Assembly: GCF_904849725.1 (NCBI RefSeq) | Contig: NC_058523.1 | Span: 172,776,689 to 172,840,688 of the forward strand | Length of the DNA: 64,000 nt | Direction of reading: 5' to 3' | From: Hordeum vulgare subsp. vulgare | Taxonomy: Eukaryota > Streptophyta > Magnoliopsida > Poales > Poaceae | In this document: positions 10,710 to 22,567 of the stretch, piece after piece | How the letters are laid out: the number at the start of each line of letters is the position of its first letter | How positions within the stretch are numbered: the first letter of the stretch is position 1 | The notes under the pieces: model-generated | Seen by the model: only the letters and a program-made list of their open reading frames with translations | Told to the model about the DNA's origin: nothing | Database searches by the model: none | Translations under genes and position numbers: made by a program

Positions 10710-12115
10710 TGATATGTCTCAAACGTATTTATAAGTTTTGATGGTTTCACGCTGTTATCTTGTCATATTTGGATGTTTTATGTACCTTTTATATCTTTTT
10801 TGGGACTAACTTCTTCATTCAGTGCCAAGTGCCAGTTCCTGTTTTTTCTGTGTTTTTGACTCTTTTCAGATCTGATTTTGGAACGGAGTCCAAACGAATA
10901 CAAACCCCGAAAAGATTTTTTCCCGAACGGAAGAATATCAGGGGGCCTCTGGGCCAAGCCAGGTGGGCTCCAGGGAGCCCACAAGATCCCACTCCGCCAC
11001 CAGGGGGGAGGCGGCGGTTTGAGGGCTTGTGGCCTTCCTGGCCGCCCCCTGACCTAGATCCTTGGCCTATATATTCCCAAATATTCAGGAAAAAATTAGG
11101 GGAGCCTCGAAAATACTTTTTCGCCGCCGCAAGCTTCCGTTTCCGCGAGATCTCATGTGGAGACCCTTCTCAGCGCCCTCCCGAAGGGGACTTTGGAGTT
11201 GGAGGGCTCCTTCATCATCATCATCGCCCCCCCAATGACTCGTGAGTAGTTCACTTCGGACCTACGGGTCCGTAGTTAGTAGCTTGATGGCTTCTTCTCT
11301 CTCTTGGATCTTCAATACAAAGTTCTCCATGATCTTCATCAAGATCTATCCGATGTAATCTTCTTTGGCGGTGTGTTTGTCGAGATCCGACGAATTGTGG
11401 ATTTGTGATCAGATTATCTATGATATATATTTGAGTCTTTGCTGATTTCTTATATGCATGATTTGATATCCTTGTAAGTCTCTCCGAGTCTTGGGTTTTG
11501 TTTGGCCAACTAGATCTATGATTCTTGGAATGGGAGAAGTGCTTGGTTTTGGGTTCTACCATGTGGTGACCTTTCCCGGTGACAGTAGGGGCAGCAAGGC
11601 ACACATTAAGTAGTTGCCATCAAGGGTAAAAAGATGGGGTTTTCATCACTGGATACACTAGATGCATGCTGGATAGCGGTCAACGTGTGGAGTAATAGTA
11701 GTAGATGCAGAAAGTATCGGTCTACTTGTTTTGGACGTGATGCCTATAGCTATAATCATTGCCATAGATATCGTCACGACTTTGCGCGGTTCTATCAATT
11801 GCTCCATAGTAATTTGGTCACCCACCGTCTACTTGCTTTCATGAGAGAAGCCACTAGTAAACACTACGGCCCCCGGGTCTATTCACATCCATCGTTTACA
11901 CCTCCGCTTTTATTTTGCTTTGTTACTTTGTTGCTTTCAGTTCTCACTTGGCAAACAATCTATAAGGGATTGACAACCCCTTCATAGCGTTGGGAGCAAG
12001 CTTTTGTGTTTGTGCAGGATCTTGAGATACTCCTCCATTGGATTGATACCTTGGTTCTCAAACAGAGGGAAATGCTTATCACCGCTACGCTACATCACCC
12101 TTTCCGCTTCAAGGG
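10710..12115 (+). repeat. 3' LTR of element A, truncated
   Basis: It is homologous to 4118-5742 from its first base (TGATATGTCTC) until about 12115, where similarity stops abruptly after TTCCGCTTCAAGGG. About 155 bases of U5 are missing, and a block of about 85 bases is absent near 11650. Confidence 0.88.
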
Positions 12116-13102
12116 CACGCGGCGGCAGCACGAGCAAAGGGCGGTGTCGGGCGGCGCGGGATTGCAGCAGGGGGCTGCTGCGGCTACTGTAGAGCCGCTG
12201 CCAGAGCTTTGGCCAGCTCTGTCGGCAAGCTACCGACAAGGAGATGGGTCCAATCTTCGGGCGGCACTGCGTATAGGCTCAAGGCACAGGAGCGACGGCC
12301 AACTCATTGCTACTCGCGAGATTGGCGACGGGGGAGGAGCGGTGTTCTGTCTGAAAGTTGGTTTGAAGTAAATTCAGACAGTTTCATACAGAGTGCAGCT
12401 CCGGTGCTCGACAGAAAGAAAAAACGTAGCTAGAAAAAGAATTTGAAGCTGAATTTTTTAGGGGAGCAATCTCATTGGAAGAAATGATGCTGCCAAAATT
12501 TTCAGAATTTTTGGTGGGGTTTAAGGCAGGTTTGAATCAAAAATGAGTTCTGGGGTCAAACTTCAGTGAAACCAAATTTGAATTTTTCAAACTTGAGAAC
12601 CTAAAGATTTTGCTGGAATAGAATGAGGATACTAAGGACTACAAACTGCAAAAGTTTGGGGTCAATATTCCAAAGGAAAAAGAAGGTTCCTTTGAAAAAT
12701 ATCTAGAGCTCAAACTGATTACAGAAAATCCCATTTTAACAAATAAAATAATTGGGGGTTATCCAGCCCTTCTAAATTTTTGGAAAACATTCAAAAACAA
12801 ATATTAGGGCTAGGAGAGGAGTAAAAATATTCAAAACAGAATGTGGTGATTAATTTCTTTTGAAGAATTAATAAATAGGCTTATGGGAAAAATCCAAATT
12901 AAAGATAAAATGAATATCCTTTTAACCATTTCATTTTTGAGAAAGGCCCAAGAGAATATTTCTGAATTTGTTTTCTAGAGAAGAAGCTCAAAAGTTTTCT
13001 CTCATGAAGATTAGCAAGAAAACTTCAAAGTTCTTGTCAAGTCAAAAATTTAAATTCCAAGGAAATCAAGAAAATAAAAGTTGAAATTTTTTGGGTGTTA
13101 CA
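12116..13102 (+). repeat. LTR-like fragment ending TGTTACA, 5'-truncated
   Basis: The segment is non-coding, GC-rich at its start (12116-12330) and A-rich later, ending TTGGGTGTTACA. Many plant chromovirus LTRs end in this way. It abuts the broken LTR of A on the left and the RNase H remnant of D on the right. No partner LTR or primer site is visible, so it could be the 3' part of a solo LTR that inserted in D and was later cut together with the end of A. Short open frames at 12004-12433 have no recognisable domain. Confidence 0.45.
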
Positions 13103-14823
13103 TCCGGCTTATGTTTACTTGTACTAACAATGCAACTAAGTATGAGGCCTTAACACATGGGCTCCGCATGGCTAAGGAAATGAACTTGAGCCGAGTTATA
13201 TGTTTGGGTGACTCACATCTCGTTGTGCAACATGTTTGACGGACGTGGGATTCTAAGGACCCACTCATGGTAGCTTATCGACAAGCAGTGACTAATATTT
13301 CTGGTCACTTCAAAGGATATGAAGTGGATCACATTGACGAGTGGCTTAATGAGGCTGAGGACACACTGTCTTAGTTAGGTTCTCAGCGTAAATTGGTTCC
13401 TCCCAATGTGTTCTTTGATATGTTACATAATCCTTCCGTCAAGATTCCATCAAAAGAGGAGCTAGCTATCCCACATGCGAAAGAGCATTGCTGGCGGCTT
13501 TACGAGCGACCCCAGATTGGACATTGCCTTATCACGCATATGTAACTCGGGGTGAGCTCCGAGAGGACGAGCTGACGGCCATGCAAGTCATCTGACGGTC
13601 TAAGGCCACGACTATCATCAACAATGAGTTACATTGGTGCAACATCACTGGTGTGTTCAAGACAATGTTTCCCCTCACGAAGGCAAGGAAATTTTGCATG
13701 ATATACCTACATGAGATTGTGGTCATCATGCGCGGTCAAGATCGTAGGTGGCCAAGGCTTTCCGACATTGTTTTTACTGGTTGTCGGCTCATGCTGATGC
13801 GAATGACATTGCTCGCAAGTGTGATGGTTGTCAGAAATTTGCACGAGAAGCACACGTTCCGGCTCAAGAGTTGCAGATGATTCCAATAACTTGGTTGTTT
13901 GCGGTCTGGGGGCTTGATATGGTTGGGTCGTTCAAGAGATGAAGAGATAAAAGAAACACCTTCTCGTAGGAGTTGATAAATTTACCAAATGGTATGAGGC
14001 AGAGCCAGTAAGCAAGTGTGAGGTAGCAATGACAATTCATTTTGTTAAAAAATTTATCTTTCATTTTAGTTATCCTCATAGTATCATCACTGATAATGGG
14101 ACAAATCTGTCTAAGGGTGCTATGAAGTTGTGTCAACAAGAGCATATCTGGCTTGATGTTTCAGCAGTGGCTCATCCATAGTCTAATGTCCAAGCTACGC
14201 GTGGCAATCAAGAAATATTACGGGGAATAAAGCCCCTCCTCATGGTTCCTTTGGATCGCACTTTGGGCAGTTGGGTTGAAGAGCTCCCTGCTGTCCTCTA
14301 GAGCATAAGGACTACCCCTAATAGGTCAACAAGTTATCCACCGTTTTTCATGGTGTATGGTGCTGGTTCAATTATTACAGGTGACATACGACATGACTCG
14401 CCCGGAGTGGTGGCTTACGTTGAAACAAACAATGAGACGGCTTGACAAAAATCGCTTGATTCCTTGGAGGAGGAACGTGATCTGATGGCGGATCGATCTG
14501 CAATTTATTAGAAGGATCTTTGCCGTTATCATAGACGAAAAATTCGCAGCCACAGTTTTCAAGAGAGCGACTTAGTTCTTCATTTGATTTGTTACTAGAC
14601 AGGCATGCATAAGCTCTCACCTCCTTGGGAAGGGCCCTTTGTGGTTAGCAAGAGTCTCCATAATGGGTCATATTATTTGATTTACATACATGAACATAGA
14701 AAATCGCATAAATCTAAGGTGGAGACAAACAAGCCTTGGAACATTGCTCATCTTCGGCGTTACTACACTTACAAGCCATTGTCTTTAGCCATTGAACATA
14801 CCTGTATCTTGTACCTTTTATGA
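13103..14823 (+). pseudogene. RNase H and integrase remnant of element D
   Basis: The first part (to about 13480) resembles the second, archaeal-like RNase H of Tat elements: NNATKYEALTHGLRMAKE followed by GDSHLVVQ, with stops after both. From about 13600 comes integrase. It has a zinc-binding end with CDGCQKFAREAHVPAQEL (13825-13870), then WLFAVWGLDMVGSFKR and a stop, then DNGT-type and AHPQSN-type core motifs in changing frames. The C-terminal KLSPPWEGPFVVSKSLHNGS segment is open from 14605. The integrase tail ends near 14770 with LRRYYT. Many stops and frameshifts make it inactive. The homologous integrase of F (59435-60709, minus strand) is far better preserved. Confidence 0.85.
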
Positions 14824-14899
14824 TCAAGCAGTAGTAAATCTCCCATCCCTACATCTCCAAGCCTCTATTGTTTCATCTCGTAAATTGTACATGGAGTCC

Positions 14900-15370
14900 T
14901 ACTTTTACAACCTATGGTTCACTTGAGGGCTTGCAGCTCATTGAGCTTAGATTTCTTACCCTCTTGAGCCGGCACGATGCCATAATCTATGGTTCAATTG
15001 GGGCTTCCATCTCATTGATCTTAACTTTCTTACCCTCTTGAGCTGGCGCGATTCCACAACCTATATATGGTTGACATGGGGGCTTCCAGCTCATTGAGCT
15101 TAGCTTTCTTACCCTCTTGAGTCAACGCGATGCCACAATCTATGGTTCACTTGGGGGTTTCCAGCTCATTAAGTTTAGCTTTCTTACCCTCTTGAGCCGG
15201 CGTGCTGCCACAATCTATGGTTCACTTGGGGGCTTACAGCACATTGAGCTTAGCTTTCTTACCCTCTTGAGTCGGCGTGATGCCACAACCTATGGTTCAC
15301 TTGGGAGCTTCCAGCTTATCGAGCTTAGCTTTCTTACCCTCTTGAGCCGGCGCAATGGCACATTGATGGT
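14900..15370 (+). repeat. 75-bp tandem array downstream of integrase in D, about 6 copies
   Basis: TTACCCTCTTGAG recurs at 14956, 15030, 15109, 15184, 15259 and 15334, giving a period of 74-79 bases. Each unit also carries GCCACAACCTATGGTTCACTTG-like and CCAGCTCATTGAGCTTAG-like blocks. The array sits just after the integrase stop, in the hypervariable 3' untranslated region typical of Tat elements. Confidence 0.88.
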
Positions 15371-16472
15371 TAAACCTGCTTGTTTGCAACATGCTTCTCC
15401 AAAAAGGTGACCCTGTGTACTATGGATAAGTCAATCCTTTTGGGACCCTAACCTTATGAGGTTATATCACGCATGTGTCACGTGAGGGCCAGCATAACAG
15501 AAAGCGAGGATACTCCATGACCTTATGAGCTGCCTTCTTTGAAACTTGGTTAAACCTGCCTGTTCGCAAGGTGCTACTCCGACCTCATGTACTCTCGACA
15601 AGTCGAATCCGAACATATCACGTGAAAACATCGATTGGGTCAACTGAGGGCCGGCTTACCGAAAGAGAGGATAAACGAGTGGGTTTAATGCTAGTTTCAT
15701 CGAAGTTAGATTAGAGGTTCGCAAAAGGTGACTTATAATTTATTCCATATGATGATATTTACAAAAAAAATCTAATTTGCAATCACTGGGTTAAGGAACT
15801 TTCTGGTTTATTTTTTCTCATCCTTGAGTCTTTTCTTTTCACCATAAGTCGCCATCTCATTTAAGAAATCTCGTAATTAAATATAAGTCACCGGTAGGTT
15901 AATCATCGGATCATTCCACTTCAAAGGTTTCTTGGGTGGAAGTTGTGTTGCAGGTATACAATTTATGCTTTTTAATTGTTGCCAAGCAGTTTATCAAACA
16001 AATGAGAAACAAACAAGCTGTGCAAGGTCAAGTCAAGATCAAAAGCAAGTTAAGGAAGATCAGAAGATATAATGTGTAGGAAGGCACAACACAATCAACC
16101 AGCTGCTTGTACAGTTATTACATGGCTTCAACGGAGCCACAATTCAAGTTCTAAACAAAGGAGCTCCTCCTATGACCCGACTGTTGAACCAGCTGGGTTA
16201 TCTGCGCCCGAGTTATCTCTGGCTAAGCACTTGCGAGTGTCGCCTCCGATTCATCCTCTATTGTATCTCTTGGGTCTTGGATTTGAAGTTTGTCCATATC
16301 CTAGTTGACATTGTTCAAAGCTTTGAAAACTGCCTCTGCAATCAAGATGGGGGACGGGTCAACATTAGTCGCAAAAAATATGCTTACGATGTTGATGAGT
16401 AAGATCTACGGCTTCGAAGGTGGCCAATTGAACCTGTGAGTTGTTATCATCATATGCTGCCTGATATCTCTT
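15371..16472. other. Non-coding spacer of D between array and antisense gene
   Basis: No gene is visible. A diverged duplication spaced about 180 bases is seen: GGTTAAACCTGC starts at 15366 and 15548, and GAGGGCC(A/G)GC at about 15484 and 15644. The rest shows no recognisable feature; the antisense gene's own 3' end lies near 16473. Confidence 0.5.
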
Positions 16473-17018
16473 CTAGTCCATCTCTGCAATGAGTTGGCTG
16501 GCCAATACTCCAGTCGCCCTTACGTAGCACAGATAATCAGCATTGGTGAAGTCTAACCTGTCAAATTTATATTTAGGAAAATCTCCAACCATTTCAGGAG
16601 GGTCCAAGTCTACTAAGTAGGCCACTGCCCTGCTTAAGGAGGCTATCGCTCCTGCTTGGGTGGCAGATCTTGTCAACTCTTCAATTTTCTTGGCCACAAT
16701 GTACATGCGTGTGAGTGCATCCTTTATGAACTTTACTAGAATTTTTATCACCCGTAACGGCTCTGATGGTACAAAGTCTACTAGCATACAAATGGTGAGT
16801 CAAAGTGTATAAAATTTTAGCTGCATGAGGCTGTTATCTTGAAGATTGTGAGTCCGGATGCTTGCAAAAATTACAATGTGTAAGGTGCCAAGAGAGTTAA
16901 GCTTCATACAACATGATATGAGCAAGTTATGATGAGTTGACAAAAACATACCAAAGATAGCTTGGGTCATGTTAGCGATATGCTGCTTCAGCTGGCTCAG
17001 CTCTTCGGAAGCCGGCAT
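16473..17018 (-). pseudogene. Antisense gene of D, C-terminal part
   Basis: On the minus strand two neighbouring frames (17018-16800 and 16787-16473) encode a Gln/Leu-rich segment, then AIASLSRAVAYLVDLDPPEM and a final helical block. An intron-like AT-rich stretch lies between them (about 16800-16950). This matches the conserved C-terminal end of the antisense proteins carried by Tat-like grass elements, whose N-terminal domain is known as a putative gypsy-type transposon domain. The N-terminal half lies at 39390-42242, separated by the 22-kb insertion of C. The function of this protein family is unknown. Confidence 0.7.
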
Positions 17019-17033
17019 TATCTGATTGTTGGC

Positions 17034-17038
17034 GTCTT
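17034..17038. repeat. Target-site duplication of element C, left copy
   Basis: GTCTT flanks the outer end of the low-coordinate LTR and is identical to 39385-39389. Confidence 0.9.
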
Positions 17039-18423
17039 TGAAACTGCGTTATATCGACTAGAGGGGGGCGAATAGGAGATTTTTAGAATTTCATCAATGA
17101 GAAAATTCCTTGTGAGGAAAGTCCTCAAAGATGAATCAATTGCAGCGGAAGTAGTAGCAGATCAGGTGTGCAAAAGCTACTATAGCAGAGTACTTGATGA
17201 GGCTTATGCGATTCGGTTTGTAGAGTTTGCAAGTACAAAGTAAGAAGGTGAAGATTAACTCAAGTGAAGAATTTGAGGTTGAGGAAATTCAGAGAAAGTC
17301 TTCAGACAAATTCTTCAAATAGAGCGTATCAAAGTCTTCAACATACAATTTGAGGAAATGAAAGATTGAAAAAATAGAACCTGTATCACGATGAAGACAG
17401 TTGTTGATGACCCAGTTCCAACTGTTGTGACAGTTGTACGTGTGGTTAGGAGCGGCTTGGTATTGAAACTAAAGGACACATAGTCCCGGGACACACAGTC
17501 CCTACCGTATTCTCCTTGAGCTAAGGACACACAGTCCTCGCCCAACACTCGTGGTATGTCTTTAGGGAAGACTTCCAAACCCTCACAAACTCGGTCACCC
17601 GACGATCCACAATTGACTGCTGGATGCCCAAGACCATGACACCTAACCGTCTGGAGGATGCATAGTCCAGAGAGGTAACAGGCTTCAGTTCCACATAGGA
17701 ACAACTTCTTCAGTGATGCTCAATCACTTGGTTTTTGGTTTGGGGTTTGGTCTTTGGGGCATTTTGTCACTTGATGATTTTCTCTCGAAGGCTCTGAGGA
17801 ATTTGGTTTTCTCTAAATGACAAGTGTGAGTTTCTCTCGGAGCAGCCAACCAACAAGTGATTGTGGGGGCGGATATTTATAGCCTGGGAGCATCCCGACA
17901 TGATTTGACATAAATGACCTTAAATAATGTGACCGTTGGGTGGATAACGGTCGGAACTTTCAATTGTGAAAGTCCTTATGTCTCTCATATTCCTCACTTT
18001 GAGGCTTTGGTAGATTTAGGCTTGGGTTGAGCATCATGAGGAAATTGATTCCGTAGTTTTACGTCGACCCCCTTTAACAGTACGGCATTCCAATGACTGA
18101 AGAGTAAAGAAAATGAAACATACACAGTAATTCTTCACACTTCAAAGTCTTCAGACTGTTTTCTTCAGGACACACCGAATTCCTCTTCTTCAATATCTTC
18201 ATGATAAATATCAATTTCATCACAATTTCTTCGCGATCAAAGTCTTCAAGGAAAGACCAAAGTCTTCAGCCGAAGACATACTTTTTTTAGGTGTCGACAT
18301 TCATCGTATAACTCAAACTCCTCAGCGGCTTATAGAGCCTTTGTACACTCACAAACATATTAGCCACTTAACCTATAAGTCTTCAATCCACAAAAATCAC
18401 CAAGGGCACTAGATGCACTTACA
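17039..18423 (-). repeat. 3' LTR of element C
   Basis: The 1,385-bp LTR, on the minus strand, begins TGTAAGTGCATCTAGTGCCC and ends in TTTCA. It is homologous to 37983-39384. A TATA-like CTATAAATAT is at 17873-17882. Confidence 0.92.
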
Positions 18424-18440
18424 ATCTCCCCCTTTTTGGT
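18424..18440 (-). other. Polypurine tract of element C
   Basis: The minus strand reads ACCAAAAAGGGGGAGAT directly before the TGTAAGTG start of the 3' LTR, a classic copia PPT. Confidence 0.85.
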
Positions 18441-19369
18441 GGTTGATGACAATTAGGTTAAGTTTTCAACATGGATAATAATATGAAATGCAAGTACTGA
18501 GTTTGAGGAATTGGAAATCAAGATACAGAGAAACTCCCCCTGAAGGTGTGTATATTTTGAGGAATTTGCTTTGCACGGCAGATGCACATTGATGATTTAT
18601 ATCATGGAGCTCTCCCCCTATAGATTGCAATTCATGCATGCATTTGACATATAGTATGAGGAATTGAAAGTGCATGATGAAAAATAGTGTGTACTGAATT
18701 TCAGCATGTCTGCATTAGTAGACTTGAGGAATAAGCATGTGAAGTAAAATGTTTAAAAGAGTCAGAGCACCACCACGTTTAAGTTACAACTCATTACATC
18801 AAAAACTTCAGAAGAGCCAAGAATTTGTAACTCAATAAAGTTTATAAGCCCCATAGTAAATCCCGCTTGAAGACTAACTCTCAGATTTCACCCCCTTTGT
18901 CATCAAGTGACGAAGAGGGACAAAACATAGGACTATCACCCTTGAAGAAATTCACTTCTTGGTTGATGTAGTGGTGTGAGCAACCTTGGAGACAGGCTTC
19001 TTTCTTGGACTAATTGCAGTGTCTTCTGGTTCTTCATGTGATCCAGCAATGCGAAATGAAGAAAATGAACTGTCCTCCAAGTCAGGAACTGGAATAGGCT
19101 TGAATATATTCTTAGGAGGCCACTACTAGTCAAAGTCTTGAGTAAATTCCATTTCCTCATGTTCCTCAGAAGTCTTCAGATAAGCCAAGGTGGCCCAAGT
19201 GCGATCAAATACCTCATGAAGATAATAGTGATTTTTCTTCACTTCATTTTGAGTCTCATTGAGGGTTTTCACAATGGAACCAAACTGGCGTTTCAACCAC
19301 TTGTGATTGCGATCACCTTTTGGTGAAGACTGAGGAGAAGCAATCTGTTAGTCATCACCCTTGGGGCAG
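18441..19369 (-). other. 3' untranslated region of C
   Basis: This AT-rich non-coding stretch lies between the extra 3' gene and the PPT. Repeated GAGGAATT and CTCCCCCT motifs occur, but there is no gene or clear structural element. Confidence 0.55.
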
Positions 19370-21118
19370 TTAGGCTTGGAGGATCTTGAGTAGCAGCGTC
19401 ATCATATGAGGAATATGAATCAGCTTGCGAAATTGGCCATCAAGGGGCCGATTTCCTTCATCTATCATAGACTTGCCTTTTCCTTCAACAGGTTCAAAAG
19501 ATCTTTGGATGACTTTGATAGGCGGCAGATATCCGAGGTGACTCTGAAAGTCAGCTTGATAGTTGATGCATGTTCTGTTCCTGATGAACAACATGATCCA
19601 AGGCGCATAAATCTTCATCTCATATGGTGACAAAGCATTGTCAGCCGAAGTCCTCAAGAAGAAATCATGAAGTTTCATAGGGATGCCATGAATGACATTG
19701 AACAAGATATTCTTTATGATGCCTACGACATCTTCTTCCTTGTCATGCCCTTTGATAGGTGTCATGCCATATGACAAGATTTTGTACACGGTTCTGGGCT
19801 CATACTTCAATTCCTGCACCAGAAATCGAGTGCTTGGGGGTTTTCCCTTGGCCAAAGGCTTCATGAGGACTTCCATGAGCTTGTTCGACAGTTCTCGTTC
19901 ATCATACATTTTAACTGCGTCCTCTGAGGGAATTGATATTGGAAGAGCTCGAAGCAATTCAGTGGCTGGAGCTTTGTGATGCGTGTGCTGAGTCATCCAG
20001 TCCAATACCCATGTGGTGACGTCTTTTGGGTCGCCTGACATATGCAGTGTGGCATAAAATTGAAGAATTATGTTCGTGTTCCAATCATTGATATTTGTAC
20101 AGAAAGGCAGTAACCCAGCTTCATGAAGAACATTGAGGATTGGAGTAAGGCAAGGTATTTCCGCCATATCACAGTGAGGAATATGGGTATGATGAAATAT
20201 CTTATTTCTTCCACATAGCACAGAAGCATAGTAGTTGAGCTGATTTCTTGTCCAGAAATTTCTGTGTCTGATGCAAATCTTGTCATATGGATTCTCTTCG
20301 GTGAAGAACATACGTTCTTCATAGAATGTTTCTTTCTGAAACTTTGGTCTTTTGTAGAAGGGCTGATTTGGCTTCAGTTGAAGATTCTGGTGCTGTTCTT
20401 GAGGAGTAGCAACCACAATTGTTGTTTCACGATTTACCATGACAATTGCGGTTTTAGTATTAGGAGCAGGAGCATTATCTTCAGTTTGAGCATTTTCTTC
20501 ATCTTGAGAAATTTGCTTATCTGAGGAGGCAGTTGCAGTATTTGATGTTGCATTTTCTTCAGTTGATGTAGCTGATTGTTGTGCGGATTCCTCACAAATG
20601 CTCTTTTTATTAGAACAGGTGAGAACCTCAGTGGCAGCTGGAGTATGAGGAACTTGAGCTGTCCTTGGTGAGTTTGGATGAGTTTCTTCCGAGAACTCAT
20701 CATGGATCACAGGTGTGCTGCACACAATTTCTTCATCACCCTCCTTCTCTTGAGTAGTCATCGGAGGTGTATTGATTTGAGGAATGTCATCAATTTGTAT
20801 TTCCTCATCCATCGGTGTGGAAGCACGAGCGCGTGTGTCTTCCATTTCTTCATCCTCTTCGGGAATGACATAGTACTCACCGAAGGGAACAATCATGTAC
20901 GATGGTGCTACATTGAGAGGAGTAGCATCCACCGGGGTTGATGAAGATTCTGACGGCATAATCTTTAGAAGTTTGGTTTTAGAGGGTTTTGAAGTCATTG
21001 AATCTTTTCTCGTTTTAGCTTCTTTTTCAGCCTCTTTGGTTTTCTTCACGTCTGATGCAGACGGACTCACTTTCTTCACCATTGAGGAGTTTGGTGAAGG
21101 AGCAATTTCATCAGGCAC
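19370..21118 (-). pseudogene. Extra 3' gene of C (env position), C-terminal part
   Basis: A 582-codon open stretch follows pol, where SIRE/Maximus elements carry an additional env-like or unclassified gene. The open stretch begins inside the gene (VPDEIAPSP at its start, no ATG), so it continues the frames at 21245-22567. The first 230 residues are acidic and Ser/Thr/Pro-rich, with several DEE and EEDEEME clusters. Residues about 250-560 look globular (RNFWTRNQLNYYASVLCG, YATLHMSGDPKDVTTWVLDWM, PYEMKIYAPWIMLFIRN). I see no signal peptide or membrane anchor, so a true envelope function is not supported. The product name is unknown. Confidence 0.65.
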
Positions 21119-21244
21119 TAGTTCAGTGTCAGGCCTGGCAGATTCTTCAGCTTGAATATTCTGAGGAATTTCTTCTGCAGCTGGTTCTTCAGTTTCATCT
21201 TCCTCAGTCAGCTAAACAATATAGCTTGGCTGAGGTTGTGTCTT

Positions 21245-22567
21245 CTATGTTGGAGCGACACCTCTGCTATTGTATTCATGAACTGCAGCAGTTAAAGCTT
21301 TGATGAATTGCACTTTGACCCCTTTACGATCAGCGTGAAGACTTGTATACTTGTCCGTGAGGGTTTTGAGTTGAGCCTTAGTTGAAGTGAGCTTTTGAGC
21401 TGACAAAGTGAGGAGATTCTGCCTCGGGAACTTCTCCTTTTTAACTTTAGCAGCCCTGGCTTGCTTGGCTTGTTGTTCCTTCCATTTGGCTTCATTGATG
21501 AAGGTGGCAACCATGTGGCTTACACCAGGGGGAAGCTTCAAATCATCAATGGGAGTGTTTGGATCTTCATACCAGAGATCTATGAAGTCCAGCAATACCT
21601 TTGGATCAATTGCTAGAGGAATGGAACTGCCAAAGACTTGAGCAACTCGTTGTTGTTTGTTTCTGATAATGGTGTGAAGTGTTTCATCATAAAATTCTTT
21701 ACTTCCTTCAGTTGCGGAAGGAACGTTGATGATTTTGTTTGGACTTGGCCTGGTACCTCTACCAGCAATCATCTTAGTGAAGATTTTTAAGCAGAGCTAG
21801 TAGCATACGGCACAGAGGAACTAGGTTGTTCAGATTGTATCTTATTGAGCTGCCTCTATGGAAGAGGTGAAGATTGTGTTGCTGCAGACGACATAGAGGA
21901 ACTAGGTTGTTTAGATTTTGTAGTCGATGCACCTTTCGGAGGAAATTGATCTTTTGTCGCTGCAGTTGAAGCTTTTGGTTTCTTCAGCAGAGCCTTCTTT
22001 TGAGGAATTGCAGTGGAAGAGGCCTTAGCAGCAGAAGAAGTGGCAACAGTGGCTGCAGCAGCAGAGTCCTCATTGAATTTCGTCACAGCTACTTTTGCCT
22101 TTTTCTGCAATTTAGACAAGTATTTGTATTTCTCAACAGGATAGTCCTCAATAGTGGCTACACTTGAGGGATGATCTCCTTGTTGATCACCCTGTGGCGG
22201 CCTTATGCGGGGTGGCTTGAGGGTGAACTTCTTTGCATATTTCAGAGTCACATATTTCTACTCCTTCCACTCTTTAGCCCACCTGCGCTTGAAGCCTTAT
22301 TTTGCGCTTTTCCATGGTCTCTTTACCATGTATTTCCTCATCATGTGTACAATAATCAACATATATTCTCTTCAGGGATTTCAAAGGTTGTATTCTGTTC
22401 CAGCTTCTTTCCACCTTTCTGTTTCCGGTCTTCCTCCATTTTATTTAGTCGAGACTTTGCTGAGGAATTTGAACTCTTGATGATTCTGAAGACACAGGTA
22501 AGGTTTCTTCGATAAATGCTGCAAATGAGTTAAGTTGATGAGAACCTAGAGATTCATTAGTTGACAT
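21245..22567 (-). pseudogene. Extra 3' gene of C, N-terminal and middle part
   Basis: A likely start is the ATG at 22567 (MSTNESLG...). The frame soon stops, then resumes at 22251-21856 with a basic Ala/Ser/Lys-rich region (KKALLKKPKAST) and at 21772-21245 with a more ordered block (LLDFIDLWYEDPNTPIDDLKLPPG) and a Lys/Gln-rich helix suggestive of a coiled coil. Stops near 22445, 21855 and 21245 show that it is broken. With 19370-21118 the original protein would have been roughly 1,000 residues. No known domain is recognised. Confidence 0.55.

Larger units (their letters stand above)
4118..12115 (+). mobile_element. Element A: gag-protease-only gypsy retrotransposon (Athila-like)
   Basis: The structure is 5' LTR, tRNA-Asp type primer site, one gag-protease frame, 2.8 kb of non-coding DNA, a PPT-like motif and a truncated 3' LTR. 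No reverse transcriptase, RNase H or integrase is present, so it is non-autonomous. The size (about 8 kb), the LTR start TGATACGTCTC and the primer site fit the abundant Triticeae Athila-like group (Sabrina, WHAM, Fatima and relatives); I cannot choose between them. The possible left target repeat is GTCAT (4113-4117). The right end was lost at 12115, so no target duplication can be confirmed. Element B is a second copy in the opposite orientation. Confidence 0.88.
13103..17038 (+). mobile_element. Element D, left part: Tat-like gypsy retrotransposon
   Basis: It contains plus-strand RNase H and integrase remnants, then a 75-bp tandem array, then the C-terminal half of an antisense gene. It is interrupted at 17038 by element C; the last five bases GTCTT (17034-17038) are the target site, repeated at 39385-39389. 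The left end (gag, protease, RT and 5' LTR) is missing. The continuation is at 39390-43788. Confidence 0.85.
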
